A stretch of DNA of 64,000 nucleotides, taken from assembly GCF_034670005.1 (NCBI RefSeq), contig NZ_JAXMOH010000002.1, positions 1 through 64,000 of the forward strand, read 5' to 3'. A model generated the notes under the pieces. That model saw nothing but the letters and a program-made list of their open reading frames with translations, ran no database searches and had not been told where the DNA came from. Within the stretch, counting starts at the first letter, position 1. Every line of letters begins with the position of its first letter. Origin of the DNA: Thalassobius sp034670005 (GTDB taxonomy: Bacteria > Pseudomonadota > Alphaproteobacteria > Rhodobacterales > Rhodobacteraceae). The position numbers and the translations under genes are program-made. Of this stretch, positions 18,389 through 26,855 are shown in pieces.

Positions 18389-18575
18389 AAAGACTTATGG
18401 CTGAAAGGTATTTTGCGGCAGCCGCACGAAAGAGTGAGCAACGAACGATCTTGTGTCAGATCGTACCATTGCCATCTGTTTGACATCTCGACGATCTATT
18501 TTGGCGTTCCAATCGGTTGGAGGAACCGGGGCAGCACCGGGTAGGTCGGTGATTAATATTCGGAGGAGTATGTTT

Positions 18576-19115
18576 ATGATGCTCGAAACTGTGCCGCAGC
18601 AGGCGGTCATTGAAACGGAACGGTTCGATCTGCGCCCGTTGCGCAAGTCGGATAAAGGATTGATCGAAATGCATGGGGGTGACAAGCGCGTTGCCCGCTT
18701 TACCCGGTCAATTCCGCATCCGCTGCCACCCGGAGCCGCCGACGCTTTCATTGCCCGCGCATTGTCGGCCGAGCGTAGCGAAGATGTTTGGGCCATCGAT
18801 GGCACCAAATCGAATGGTGGCGAATTGATGGGAATTATCTCATTGGAACACATGGATCGCGATCAGTCGCAGATCGGTTACTGGGTGGCACCGCCCTATT
18901 GGAATACCGGCATCGCGTCAGAAGCGGTCACCGCCCTGATTGAAGCCAATCCGCAGAACTGCAATACGCTGTTTGCTGAAGTGTTTCAGGACAACGCAGC
19001 TTCGGCCCGGGTGCTGACCAATTGCGGTTTTGAATATCTGGGTGATGCCGAAACTTTTTCGGTTGCCCGCAATGCCAAGGTTGCAACCTGGACCTATAGC
19101 TGCCGACTGGATTAA
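18576..19115 (+). CDS. GNAT family N-acetyltransferase (RimJ/RimL-like)
   Basis: A 179-residue acetyltransferase. The N-terminus ETERFDLRPLRKSDKG and the later IGYWVAPPYWNTGIASEAV and NAASARVLTNCGF motifs are typical of the RimJ/RimL branch, which acetylates ribosomal-protein or other amino groups with acetyl-CoA. I chose the ATG at 18576, 8 bases after GGAGGAG; the frame is open from 18453 and 18579 is also possible. It lies between rpmA and obgE, an arrangement common in Rhodobacterales. The substrate is unknown. Confidence 0.87.
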   Translation: MMLETVPQQAVIETERFDLRPLRKSDKGLIEMHGGDKRVARFTRSIPHPLPPGAADAFIARALSAERSEDVWAIDGTKSNGGELMGIISLEHMDRDQSQIGYWVAPPYWNTGIASEAVTALIEANPQNCNTLFAEVFQDNAASARVLTNCGFEYLGDAETFSVARNAKVATWTYSCRLD

Positions 19116-19163
19116 GCAAAGACCGGATTGAGCATCCCCGGGCCTTTGCGATAGGAGAGACGT

Positions 19164-20201
19164 ATGAAATTTCTTGATCTCGCAAAGGTCTATATTCGTT
19201 CGGGTTCCGGCGGGAATGGCTGTGTCAGCTTCCGCCGCGAGAAGTACATCGAATATGGCGGCCCCGATGGCGGCGATGGCGGCACTGGCGGCTCGGTCTG
19301 GGCCGAGGCGGTCGATGGCCTCAATACGCTTATTGATTTTCGCTATCAGCAACATTTCTTTGCCAATAACGGAATTCCCGGAATGGGGCGGCAACGCACC
19401 GGTGCGGACGGTGACGATATCGTCCTGCGGGTGCCGGTGGGAACTGAAATCCTTGATGAAGACGAAGAAACCCTGATCGCCGACATGACCGAAATCGGTC
19501 AGCGCGTGTTGCTGGCCAAGGGCGGCAATGGCGGCTGGGGCAACCTGCATTTTAAAAGCTCGACAAATCAGGCGCCGCGCCGGGCCAATCCGGGTCAGGA
19601 AGGGGTTGAACGGACCCTTTGGCTGCGGCTGAAGCTGATCGCCGATGTCGGCCTATTAGGTTTGCCCAACGCCGGAAAGTCGACCTTTTTGGCCGCCACA
19701 TCGAATGCAAGACCGAAGATCGCCGATTATCCCTTCACGACCCTGCATCCCAATCTGGGCGTGGTGGGCATCGACGGGGTGGAATTTGTCGTCGCCGATA
19801 TTCCCGGCCTGATCGAAGGCGCCAGCGAAGGCCGCGGATTGGGGGATCTGTTCCTCGGCCATGTCGAGCGCTGTTCGGTGCTGTTGCATCTGGTCGATGG
19901 CAGCTCGGGCACGTTGATCGAGGATTACCATACCATCATTGGTGAATTGGAAGCCTATGGCGGGGCCTTGGCCGACAAGCCACGGGTGACGGTGCTGAAC
20001 AAAATCGACACAATGGATGAAGAAGAACGCGATTTCCTGAAGTCCGAGCTGGAAGAGGCGTGCGGTCGTCCTGTTTTGTTGATGTCAGGGGTATCAGGTG
20101 AAGGAACCGATACCGTGTTGCGCGCGCTTCGGGCACAGATCGACGATGATCGTCTGCGCCACAAAGAACCCGAGGAAGAGGACGAAACGTGGCATCCCTG
20201 A
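19164..20201 (+). CDS. obgE: GTPase ObgE/CgtA
   Basis: A 345-residue GTPase for 50S subunit maturation and growth control. The glycine-rich Obg domain is at 1-158 (GGPDGGDGGTGGSV). The G domain follows with GLPNAGKST (G1), the DIPGLIEGA (G3) and NKID (G4) motifs. It has no C-terminal OCT domain, as usual in alphaproteobacteria. AGGAGA precedes the ATG. Its last 13 bases overlap the GTG of proB. Confidence 0.96.
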   Translation: MKFLDLAKVYIRSGSGGNGCVSFRREKYIEYGGPDGGDGGTGGSVWAEAVDGLNTLIDFRYQQHFFANNGIPGMGRQRTGADGDDIVLRVPVGTEILDEDEETLIADMTEIGQRVLLAKGGNGGWGNLHFKSSTNQAPRRANPGQEGVERTLWLRLKLIADVGLLGLPNAGKSTFLAATSNARPKIADYPFTTLHPNLGVVGIDGVEFVVADIPGLIEGASEGRGLGDLFLGHVERCSVLLHLVDGSSGTLIEDYHTIIGELEAYGGALADKPRVTVLNKIDTMDEEERDFLKSELEEACGRPVLLMSGVSGEGTDTVLRALRAQIDDDRLRHKEPEEEDETWHP

Positions 20202-21295
20202 GCCAGGCACAACGGGTTGTTATTAAAATCGGTTCGGCGCTTCTGGTGGATCGTCAGACCGGTCAGTTGCGCGCCGATTGGCTGCGCGGATTGGCTGAGG
20301 ATCTAGACTGGCTGAAAGGGCTGGGGTTGGATGTGGTTCTGGTGTCCTCGGGCTCCATCGCTTTGGGTCGCGGTGTGCTTGGGCTGCCAGCCAGCGAACT
20401 GCCGCTGGAACAAGCGCAGGCTGCCGCCGCCGTCGGGCAAATCCGTCTGGCCCGCGCCTATGAAGAAGTGCTTGCGCCGCATGGGATTACCACCGCGCAG
20501 GTGTTGGTGACACTGGAAGACAGCGCAGACCGCCGCCGGTATCTGAACAGCCGTGCCACGCTGGAAACGCTGATCAGGCTCGGCGTGGTACCGATTGTGA
20601 ACGAAAACGACACCATTGCGACCGATGAAATCCGCTATGGCGACAATGACCGACTGGCCGCGCAGGTCGCCGTGACGGTGGGGGCGGATCAGTTGATTTT
20701 GCTGTCGGATGTCGATGGGTTCTATTCCGCAAATCCGCAGACCGATCCGACCGCCCGACGGTATGATGTGATCGACATTATAACGCCAGAGATCGAATCT
20801 ATGGCGGGCGATGCCGGATCTGGCCTGTCCAAGGGTGGCATGAAAACCAAACTGATGGCTGCCAAGACCGCCACCGGTGCGGGCTGCGCAATGGCGATCA
20901 CCGAAGGGTCGGTTCTGCGTCCGCTGCAAGCGCTGGAAAATGGTGCCAATGCGACATGGTTCAGTGCGCATGGCAACCCGCATGAGGCCCGCAAGGGCTG
21001 GATCGCGGCAATGAAGCCAAAAGGCGAGGTTGTCTTGGATGCCGGAGCCGTGGCGGCGTTGAAATCCGGCAACAGCCTGCTGCCGGCAGGTGTTTCCGGC
21101 GTGACCGGCGTGTTTGGTCGTGGCGATCCGGTGGCGATCCTGGGGCCTGATGGGGCCAGACTGGGGCAGGGGCTCGCGCGTTATACCGCACAGGAAGCCT
21201 TTACCATCAAGGGTCACCGGTCCGATGAAATCGAAGCGCTTTTGGGCTATCCAGGCCGCGCTGCGCTGATCCACCGTGATGATATGGCGCTTTGA
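20189..21295 (+). CDS. proB: Glutamate 5-kinase
   Basis: First step of proline synthesis: ATP-dependent phosphorylation of glutamate. It is a 368-residue protein with the amino-acid kinase fold (VVIKIGSALLV at the start, VNENDTIATDEIRYGDND in the middle, and SGLSKGGMKTKL), followed by a C-terminal PUA domain (about 275-360). It begins with GTG inside the end of obgE, suggesting translational coupling. proA follows by 44 bases, so the two pathway enzymes are cotranscribed. Confidence 0.96.
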   Translation: MASLSQAQRVVIKIGSALLVDRQTGQLRADWLRGLAEDLDWLKGLGLDVVLVSSGSIALGRGVLGLPASELPLEQAQAAAAVGQIRLARAYEEVLAPHGITTAQVLVTLEDSADRRRYLNSRATLETLIRLGVVPIVNENDTIATDEIRYGDNDRLAAQVAVTVGADQLILLSDVDGFYSANPQTDPTARRYDVIDIITPEIESMAGDAGSGLSKGGMKTKLMAAKTATGAGCAMAITEGSVLRPLQALENGANATWFSAHGNPHEARKGWIAAMKPKGEVVLDAGAVAALKSGNSLLPAGVSGVTGVFGRGDPVAILGPDGARLGQGLARYTAQEAFTIKGHRSDEIEALLGYPGRAALIHRDDMAL

Positions 21296-21339
21296 TCGGG
21301 CGCCATGATAGAACAGACGAAGTTTTCGAGGGCTGAGAC

Positions 21340-22599
21340 ATGAAAGACACCGATGATATTGCCGGCCTGATGACCGCGATCGGTAGACGCGCCAAGGCAG
21401 CTGCGACGGAATTGGGCTATGCCAGCGCCGAAGCCAAGCGTCAGGCTCTTGAAGCGGCGGCCGATGCGGTATGGGTCAACCGGGCCGACATTATCGCGGC
21501 CAACGAAAAGGACATGGAATTTGGTCGCCAGAAGGGCCTGACCCCGGCGATGATGGACCGGCTGATGCTGGACGAAGACCGCATTCTGGGCATTGTGAAC
21601 GGTCTGCGCGCCGTTGCCGCGCAGGACGATCCGGTGGGCGAGGTGATGACCGAATGGGACATGCCCACGGGGCTGCATATCCGCCGTGTGCGCACACCGC
21701 TGGGCGTGATCGGAGTGATCTATGAAAGCCGCCCCAACGTGACCGCCGATGCCGGTGCTCTGTGTTTGAAATCGGGCAATGCGGTGATCCTGCGTGGCGG
21801 ATCGGAAAGTTTCCATTCCAGCCAGGCCATCCATGCCTGTCTGGTGGTCGGTCTGAAAGCCGCAGGCTTGCCCCAAGACGCCATTCAACTGGTACCGACC
21901 CGCGACCGTGCGGCGGTGCAGGCGCTGCTGACCATGACTGATTATGTCGACGTCATCGTGCCGCGTGGCGGCAAAGGCCTGGTCGGGTTGGTGCAACGCG
22001 AAGCGCGGGTGCCGGTTTTCGCCCATCTCGAAGGCATAGTGCATATTTTCGTCGACAAAGCCGCCGATCCTGAGAAAGCCTTGCGCGTTGTGCTGAATGC
22101 CAAGACCCGCCGCACGGGCATTTGCGGGGCCGCGGAATGCCTGCTGATCCATGCCGATATCGCCGAAACGTTGGGTGCGGACCTGATCCGTGCCTTGATA
22201 GAGGCAGGCGTCGAGGTGCGCGCCGAAGGCCTGCCGGTGGAGGGTGTGGTTCCGGCCACCGAGGACGACTGGGGCAAGGAATACCTCGACAGTATCATCG
22301 CGGCCAAGGTGGTTGCGGATGTTGATGGCGCTATCGCCCATATCCGCCGCTACGGGTCCAATCACACCGACTGCGTGATCACCGAAGATGATGCTGTGGC
22401 AGAGCGGTTTTTTGAACGGTTGGACAGCGCGATTCTGATGCGTAACGCCTCGACCCAGTTTGCCGATGGCGGTGAATTCGGCATGGGGGCTGAAATCGGC
22501 ATCGCCACCGGTAAAATGCACGCTCGCGGACCGGTCGGTGCGACCCAACTGACCAGCTTTAAGTATCTGGTCGATGGGGATGGCAGCATCCGCGCTTGA
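21340..22599 (+). CDS. proA: Gamma-glutamyl phosphate reductase
   Basis: Second step of proline synthesis: NADPH-dependent reduction of glutamyl 5-phosphate to the semialdehyde. The 419-residue protein has an aldehyde-dehydrogenase-like fold with the catalytic cysteine in RRTGICGAAECLL and the conserved YGSNHTDCVITED and QFADGGEFGMGAEIGI segments. GAGGGCTGAG is upstream of the ATG. It ends 6 bases from the convergent chpT gene, leaving no room for a terminator. Confidence 0.96.
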   Translation: MKDTDDIAGLMTAIGRRAKAAATELGYASAEAKRQALEAAADAVWVNRADIIAANEKDMEFGRQKGLTPAMMDRLMLDEDRILGIVNGLRAVAAQDDPVGEVMTEWDMPTGLHIRRVRTPLGVIGVIYESRPNVTADAGALCLKSGNAVILRGGSESFHSSQAIHACLVVGLKAAGLPQDAIQLVPTRDRAAVQALLTMTDYVDVIVPRGGKGLVGLVQREARVPVFAHLEGIVHIFVDKAADPEKALRVVLNAKTRRTGICGAAECLLIHADIAETLGADLIRALIEAGVEVRAEGLPVEGVVPATEDDWGKEYLDSIIAAKVVADVDGAIAHIRRYGSNHTDCVITEDDAVAERFFERLDSAILMRNASTQFADGGEFGMGAEIGIATGKMHARGPVGATQLTSFKYLVDGDGSIRA

Positions 22600-22605
22600 A
22601 CGGTT

Positions 22606-23199
22606 TCAAAACGTGATAGCGATCGTCTCGTCGGTGACGTCAACCTCTGCTGCCCGACCGATCTGGTCCAGCGCGTTGGGCAACAGAGCAAAATGCACCT
22701 GATTAGCGGCGATATCGCCGGGGCACCATGGACCGTCCCACAGCGCCGTATCCCAATCCACCCGCCGCCCGCTTCCGCGGATGTGCCAGCGGCCCGCGGA
22801 CCGGTCAATCACGATCTTGCCGCCGAACGGCAGCGCGCTTTCCATACAGAGCAACGCCAGGAACACCGCCCGAGCTTCGCGTCTTTCACAATCCATGGTT
22901 TCTTGCCAGTCATAGGTCTGACGACCGCTGCGCATCAGGTCACCCAAAATCGATTGCAGCTCATTGGCGCTGACCATCTGACCGTCAGAGGCGTGCCCGA
23001 ACGCGATCCGGAAAAACCGAATACGCGCATTGGCGTTTTCCAAGCTGTCGGTAATCAAGCTCATCTCAGCGGATGGGGACGCAGGGGTTTCCATCTGAAG
23101 CAACTCTAAACCGTTGCCAATTGCGCCGATCGGGCTGATAAGATCGTGGCAAATACGGGACGCGATCAACTGGGGCAGATCAGGTTTATTCTGGTTCAT
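22606..23199 (-). CDS. chpT: Histidine phosphotransferase ChpT
   Basis: A 197-residue protein. The N-terminal SRICHDLISPIGAIGNGLELL is the phospho-accepting helix of the ChpT family, where histidine carries phosphate from the hybrid kinase CckA to the receivers of CtrA and CpdR. The C-terminal part is a degenerate HATPase-like fold that does not bind ATP in known members. I start at MNQNKPDLPQL, behind GGAGG; the frame is open 26 codons further. CtrA and SciP lie 3.3-4.9 kb away; cckA is not in the window. It diverges from the DUF3553 gene. Confidence 0.87.
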   Translation of the reverse strand: MNQNKPDLPQLIASRICHDLISPIGAIGNGLELLQMETPASPSAEMSLITDSLENANARIRFFRIAFGHASDGQMVSANELQSILGDLMRSGRQTYDWQETMDCERREARAVFLALLCMESALPFGGKIVIDRSAGRWHIRGSGRRVDWDTALWDGPWCPGDIAANQVHFALLPNALDQIGRAAEVDVTDETIAITF

Positions 23200-23225
23200 G
23201 GCCGGTCCTCCGAAAGGATGATGTG

Positions 23226-23408
23226 ATGACAAACCTGAACAGTTTTCTGGAACCCGGAATGCGGGTGCGCCATCCAACGCAGCCGGATTGGGGCATCGGA
23301 CAGGTACAATCGAATATCGGTGGTAAAATCACGGTGAATTTCCCCGAATCTGGAAAAGTCGTCATTGATGGGTCCCGTATCGAATTGGTACCGGTGTTTG
23401 ATGAATGA
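23226..23408 (+). CDS. DUF3553 small protein
   Basis: A 60-residue protein (MTNLNSFLEPGMRVRHPTQP) with a small beta-rich fold resembling the end of UvrD/PcrA helicases and CarD-type domains (VRHPTQPDWGIGQVQS, ITVNFPESGKVV). AAGGA lies 7 bases upstream. It diverges from chpT with only 26 bases between the starts, so their promoters overlap the opposite gene or are very short. The function is unknown; the pairing with chpT appears in relatives. Confidence 0.8.
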   Translation: MTNLNSFLEPGMRVRHPTQPDWGIGQVQSNIGGKITVNFPESGKVVIDGSRIELVPVFDE

Positions 23409-23412
23409 GATT

Positions 23413-23424
23413 GGTTTGCAAACC
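23413..23424. repeat. Perfect 12-base palindrome GGTTTGCAAACC
   Basis: A fully self-complementary 12-mer in the gap between the DUF3553 gene and olsB. It has no loop, so it is more like a dimer-binding operator than a terminator. GTTAAC follows 1 base after it. The binding protein is unknown. Confidence 0.5.
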
Positions 23425-23540
23425 GTTAACTCCACTCTAGCGGGAATATTCTGTCATTAAAACGCGTATTTATACGTCCTGTTGCCAAGCCACGCCTGCT
23501 TGCCTAAAACCCCAGTAAAATACGGGATAAGAAAGAACCG

Positions 23541-24320
23541 ATGGCCATGAGCGCGCCGCAATTTTCTGTAAAACTGGCGGAATCCGAGGCGGAATTGCAA
23601 AGTGCACAGCGTCTGCGCTACAGGGTCTTTGTGGAGGAACTTGGCGCTGGCGGTGCTTTGGTCGATCATGATCAAAGACTGGAAAAAGACCGGTTCGATC
23701 CGTTTTTCGATCATCTGATCCTGTGCGATGAGAGCTATGAAGGTGATGCGTCCCAACAAGTGGTCGGCGTTTACAGGGTGCTTCGTGATGATCAGGCCCT
23801 GAAAGCGGGGCAGTTCTATTCCGAAGATGAATATGATCTGACCGTTTTGAAAAACAGCGGTCGCAAATTGCTGGAACTGGGCCGATCCTGCCTGCACCCG
23901 GATTATCGCGGTGGGGCGGCGATGTATCATTTGTGGAATGCGCTGGCGGCCTATGTTTTCGAACACGAGATCGAAGTTCTGTTTGGCGTGGCCAGTTTCC
24001 ACGGCACCGACCTGGACTCTTTGGCGCAGCCGCTATCGATGCTTTATCACAACCATCTGGCACCCGAAGACCTGCGGGTGCGGGCGCAGGCAGATCACTA
24101 TGCAGATATGAATCTGGTGCCCAAAGCACAGCTTGACCGGCGCCGGGCAATGCTGGAAGTGCCCGCGCTGATCAAAGCCTATCTGCGATTGGGCGGTTTC
24201 GTCGGCGATGGTGCTTTTGTTGACCACAATTTCAACACCACAGATGTGTGTCTGATTATGGATACAAAACGTCTGAACGAAAAACAAAAAAGCATTTATA
24301 CAAAAGGGATTGCACGGTGA
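23541..24320 (+). CDS. olsB: L-ornithine N-alpha-acyltransferase OlsB
   Basis: First step of ornithine-lipid synthesis: transfer of a 3-hydroxyacyl group from ACP to ornithine. The 259-residue GNAT-like protein has the family's SAQRLRYRVFVEELGA, GRSCLHPDYRGG and FGVASFHGTD motifs. The start could be this ATG or the one 6 bases later. Its TGA overlaps the GTG of olsA, coupling the two pathway genes. Confidence 0.92.
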   Translation: MAMSAPQFSVKLAESEAELQSAQRLRYRVFVEELGAGGALVDHDQRLEKDRFDPFFDHLILCDESYEGDASQQVVGVYRVLRDDQALKAGQFYSEDEYDLTVLKNSGRKLLELGRSCLHPDYRGGAAMYHLWNALAAYVFEHEIEVLFGVASFHGTDLDSLAQPLSMLYHNHLAPEDLRVRAQADHYADMNLVPKAQLDRRRAMLEVPALIKAYLRLGGFVGDGAFVDHNFNTTDVCLIMDTKRLNEKQKSIYTKGIAR

Positions 24321-25147
24321 TCTCAAACTGGGAGATGCCGCCGGAACCGGCACCGGAACCGATCCCGGCAATGGGATGGGTCAGGGTCATTCGGCGGGGT
24401 GTGCCGCTGGCAATCCTGGTCTTTGGCGGTTTGCTGATCCTGTTGTTTGTACGGCTTATCGAGCGTCCGATCTGTGGCCTGAAACGCCCCGCTACGCCGC
24501 ATATCACTCAATTCGTCTGCCGCAATGCATTCCGGATTCTTGGGATACGCTTTGCCACCCAGGGTCAGCGGATGGAGCAGCGTGGTGCGGTGGTCGCGAA
24601 CCATTCGTCCTGGCTTGATATCTTCACGCTGAACGCGCGCAAACGGATTTATTTCGTATCGAAGTCCGAAGTCGCCGAATGGCCCGGTATCGGCTGGCTG
24701 GCTCGCGCAACCGGAACCGTGTTCATCAACCGCAATCCGAAAGAAGCGAAAGCGCAGCAGAAAATTTTCGAGGACAGGCTTCTGGCCGGGCACAAATTGC
24801 TGTTCTTTCCAGAAGGGACCTCGACTGATGGAATGGTGGTTTTGCCATTTAAATCAACTCTTTTTCAGGCGTTTTTCAGTGATCACCTCAGACATGAAAT
24901 GCACATACAGCCGGTGACGGTAGTTTATCATGCCCCACATTCGGAGGATGAAAGGTTCTATGGCTGGTGGGGCGATATGGATTTCGGGTCGCATCTGCTC
25001 AAGGTGCTGGCGGCACCACGACAGGGCAAAGTTGACGTGATTTATCACATCCCGGTCGCGGTTGACGATTTTCCGAACCGTAAAACGCTTGCTGCTCATG
25101 TTGAGACGGTAGTGCGATCGGGCATGCCATATGGCAGACAGGGTTAG
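24317..25147 (+). CDS. olsA: Lyso-ornithine-lipid acyltransferase OlsA
   Basis: Second step of ornithine-lipid synthesis: O-acylation of the lyso-lipid. A 276-residue protein of the PlsC family. One membrane helix (about 25-47) is followed by the acyltransferase motifs NHSSWLDI (H-x4-D catalytic block), a second block with FINRNP, and FFPEGTSTDG. I chose GTG at 24317, which overlaps the stop of olsB and has AAGGGA upstream; an ATG 18 bases later is possible. Known OlsA may also acylate lyso-phosphatidate. Confidence 0.9.
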   Translation: MISNWEMPPEPAPEPIPAMGWVRVIRRGVPLAILVFGGLLILLFVRLIERPICGLKRPATPHITQFVCRNAFRILGIRFATQGQRMEQRGAVVANHSSWLDIFTLNARKRIYFVSKSEVAEWPGIGWLARATGTVFINRNPKEAKAQQKIFEDRLLAGHKLLFFPEGTSTDGMVVLPFKSTLFQAFFSDHLRHEMHIQPVTVVYHAPHSEDERFYGWWGDMDFGSHLLKVLAAPRQGKVDVIYHIPVAVDDFPNRKTLAAHVETVVRSGMPYGRQG

Positions 25148-25208
25148 TGGGCGTTTACTGACCCGGTAAACGGATCGAAATCCGGCACGGATTCCGGTCT
25201 GCTGCCGC

Positions 25209-26348
25209 TTAGCCTTTCCAGATCCAGCCGCCGCCATAGATGCGGCTGCCGCCGGTTTCATAAAATACGCAGGCCTGACCCGGTGAAACGCCTTCTTCTG
25301 GTGCCAGAAGTTCTATCTCGGCTTCGGTAGACGACAGCGGTCGAAGGATCGCTTCGTGCGGGGGACGGGTAGAACGGACCTTGACCGAAAGATGCCATTC
25401 GGGCCGTGAATCAAAGGGTTCATCCCCGAGCCAGTTGATTTCGCGCACCGGCACACGGCGGGTGGCCAGCATTTCCTTGGGGCCAACGACGACCTGTTTG
25501 TTATCCACATCGAGTTTGACCACATAAAGCGGGTCGCTCAACCCGCCGATGCCCAACCCGCGGCGTTGACCGATCGTGTAATGAATCACACCTTTATGAT
25601 GCCCCAGAACATGGCCTTCCAAATCCACGATATCGCCCGGTTCCGCCGCGCCCGGGCGCAGTTTTTCGATCACGCTGGCGTAATCGCCATTCGGGACAAA
25701 GCAGATGTCCTGACTGTCAGGTTTGTCGGCTACTGCCAGCCCGTATTTCGCCGCCAAGGCGCGCGTGGCATGCTTAGAGGGCAGGTGCCCCAACGGGAAG
25801 CGCAGGTATTCCAATTGTTCAGGCGTGGTGGAGAACAGGAAATAGCTTTGGTCGCGATTCGCGTCCTCGGCACTATGCAGTTCCGGGCCATTCGGGCCCG
25901 TCTTGCGCTGAATATAGTGGCCGGTGGCCATGCAGTCGGCCTCCAGATCACGGGCGGTTTGCAGCAGATCCTTGAATTTTACCCGTTCATTGCAGCGGAT
26001 GCAGGGCACTGGTGTCGCGCCCCCCAGATAGCTGTCGGCAAATTCATTGATCACCGCATCCTGGAATATGTTTTCGTAATCCAGAACGTAATGCGGGAAC
26101 CCCATTTCTTCGGCGACCCGGCGGGCATCGTAGATATCGATCCCGGCGCAGCAGGCCCCCTTTTTGGCCAGAGCCGCGCCGTGGTCGTACAGTTGCAGCG
26201 TCACACCGACTACGTCATAGCCTTCTTCTGCCAGTTGCGCCGCAACGACGGAACTGTCGACGCCTCCCGACATCGCAACCACCACCCGCGTTTCCGACGG
26301 GGGTTTGGCAAAGCCAAGCGAATTGAGTTTGGTGCTATCGTCCAACAT
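25209..26348 (-). CDS. mnmA: tRNA-specific 2-thiouridylase MnmA
   Basis: Makes s2U at wobble position 34 of tRNA-Lys, -Glu and -Gln. A 379-residue protein with the PP-loop VVVAMSGGVDSSVV, the catalytic cysteine in CIRCNERVKF and the second in DSQDICFVPNG, then an OB-like C-terminal domain. I start at MLDDSTKLNSL, which has AGAGGAG; the frame is open another 19 codons. It diverges from sciP, with 124 bases between starts. Confidence 0.95.
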   Translation of the reverse strand: MLDDSTKLNSLGFAKPPSETRVVVAMSGGVDSSVVAAQLAEEGYDVVGVTLQLYDHGAALAKKGACCAGIDIYDARRVAEEMGFPHYVLDYENIFQDAVINEFADSYLGGATPVPCIRCNERVKFKDLLQTARDLEADCMATGHYIQRKTGPNGPELHSAEDANRDQSYFLFSTTPEQLEYLRFPLGHLPSKHATRALAAKYGLAVADKPDSQDICFVPNGDYASVIEKLRPGAAEPGDIVDLEGHVLGHHKGVIHYTIGQRRGLGIGGLSDPLYVVKLDVDNKQVVVGPKEMLATRRVPVREINWLGDEPFDSRPEWHLSVKVRSTRPPHEAILRPLSSTEAEIELLAPEEGVSPGQACVFYETGGSRIYGGGWIWKG

Positions 26349-26413
26349 GTAAACGACTCCTCTGGAAAGTCTGCGAGAATATAGGAAAATTGCAGATACT
26401 CTCAAGTCCCGCT

Positions 26414-26428
26414 TTCACTTCCCGTTAA
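26414..26428 (+). promoter_or_regulatory. Possible CtrA site before sciP
   Basis: TTCA-N7-TTAA, seven of eight bases of the CtrA consensus TTAA-N7-TTAA, 44 bases before the sciP start. Such a match is expected by chance a few times per hundred 100-base windows, so context carries most of the weight. Confidence 0.35.
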
Positions 26429-26472
26429 ACCTGACAGGCAACACTGCCCCAGAACACACAAGGAGCAGGGCG

Positions 26473-26751
26473 ATGTATTTGAAAAAGGTGGAAGGGCCGC
26501 GCGCGATAAGGTTGCCGGACGGGACAGTAATGACCATAGCAGATCTGCCTTCGATCAAGACCCGCCGATGGGTCGCCAGCCGCAAAGCGGCTGTGGTGCG
26601 AGGGGTTCTTTATGGTCTGATTTCTCAGGATGACGCGATGAAACGTTATGGTCTCAGCGATGAAGAGTTTGGTGAATGGGCGACGGCCATGTCATCCCAT
26701 GGCGAAAATGCGCTTAAGGTAACGGCATTGAAAAAGTATAGACAACCATAG
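26473..26751 (+). CDS. sciP: SciP-type CtrA inhibitor (DUF1153)
   Basis: A 92-residue helical protein of the DUF1153 family; the Caulobacter member SciP binds CtrA or DNA and blocks CtrA-activated transcription. The conserved segments AIRLPDGTVMTIADLP and TRRWVASRKAAVVRGV (DNA-contact region) are present, followed by a helix-turn-helix-like stretch around RYGLSDEEFGEW. GGAGCAGG precedes the ATG. ctrA starts 104 bases downstream on the same strand, close pairing of regulator and inhibitor. Confidence 0.9.
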   Translation: MYLKKVEGPRAIRLPDGTVMTIADLPSIKTRRWVASRKAAVVRGVLYGLISQDDAMKRYGLSDEEFGEWATAMSSHGENALKVTALKKYRQP

Positions 26752-26779
26752 GTAGTTATCTATAATTGGTCATACGGCG

Positions 26780-26814
26780 ATAACGGGCGGTTAACCTTTT
26801 TTCTTCACGGTTAA
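26780..26814 (+). promoter_or_regulatory. CtrA-like site and CGGTTAA repeats before ctrA
   Basis: ATAA-N7-TTAA at 26780-26794 matches the CtrA consensus at seven of eight bases. CGGTTAA occurs at 26788-26794 and again at 26808-26814, exactly 20 bases apart, two helix turns. The start codon of ctrA lies 42 bases after the second copy. Autoregulation by CtrA is the natural reading. Confidence 0.5.
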
Positions 26815-26855
26815 TTCCAGCGAAATCTGTCCAAGACCGATTATGGAGATTTATG

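Noticed and set aside
26791..26814. The two TTAA at 26791 and 26811 as one full CtrA box
   Set aside because: The spacer is 16 bases, not 7; the ATAA-N7-TTAA overlapping the first copy is the better match.
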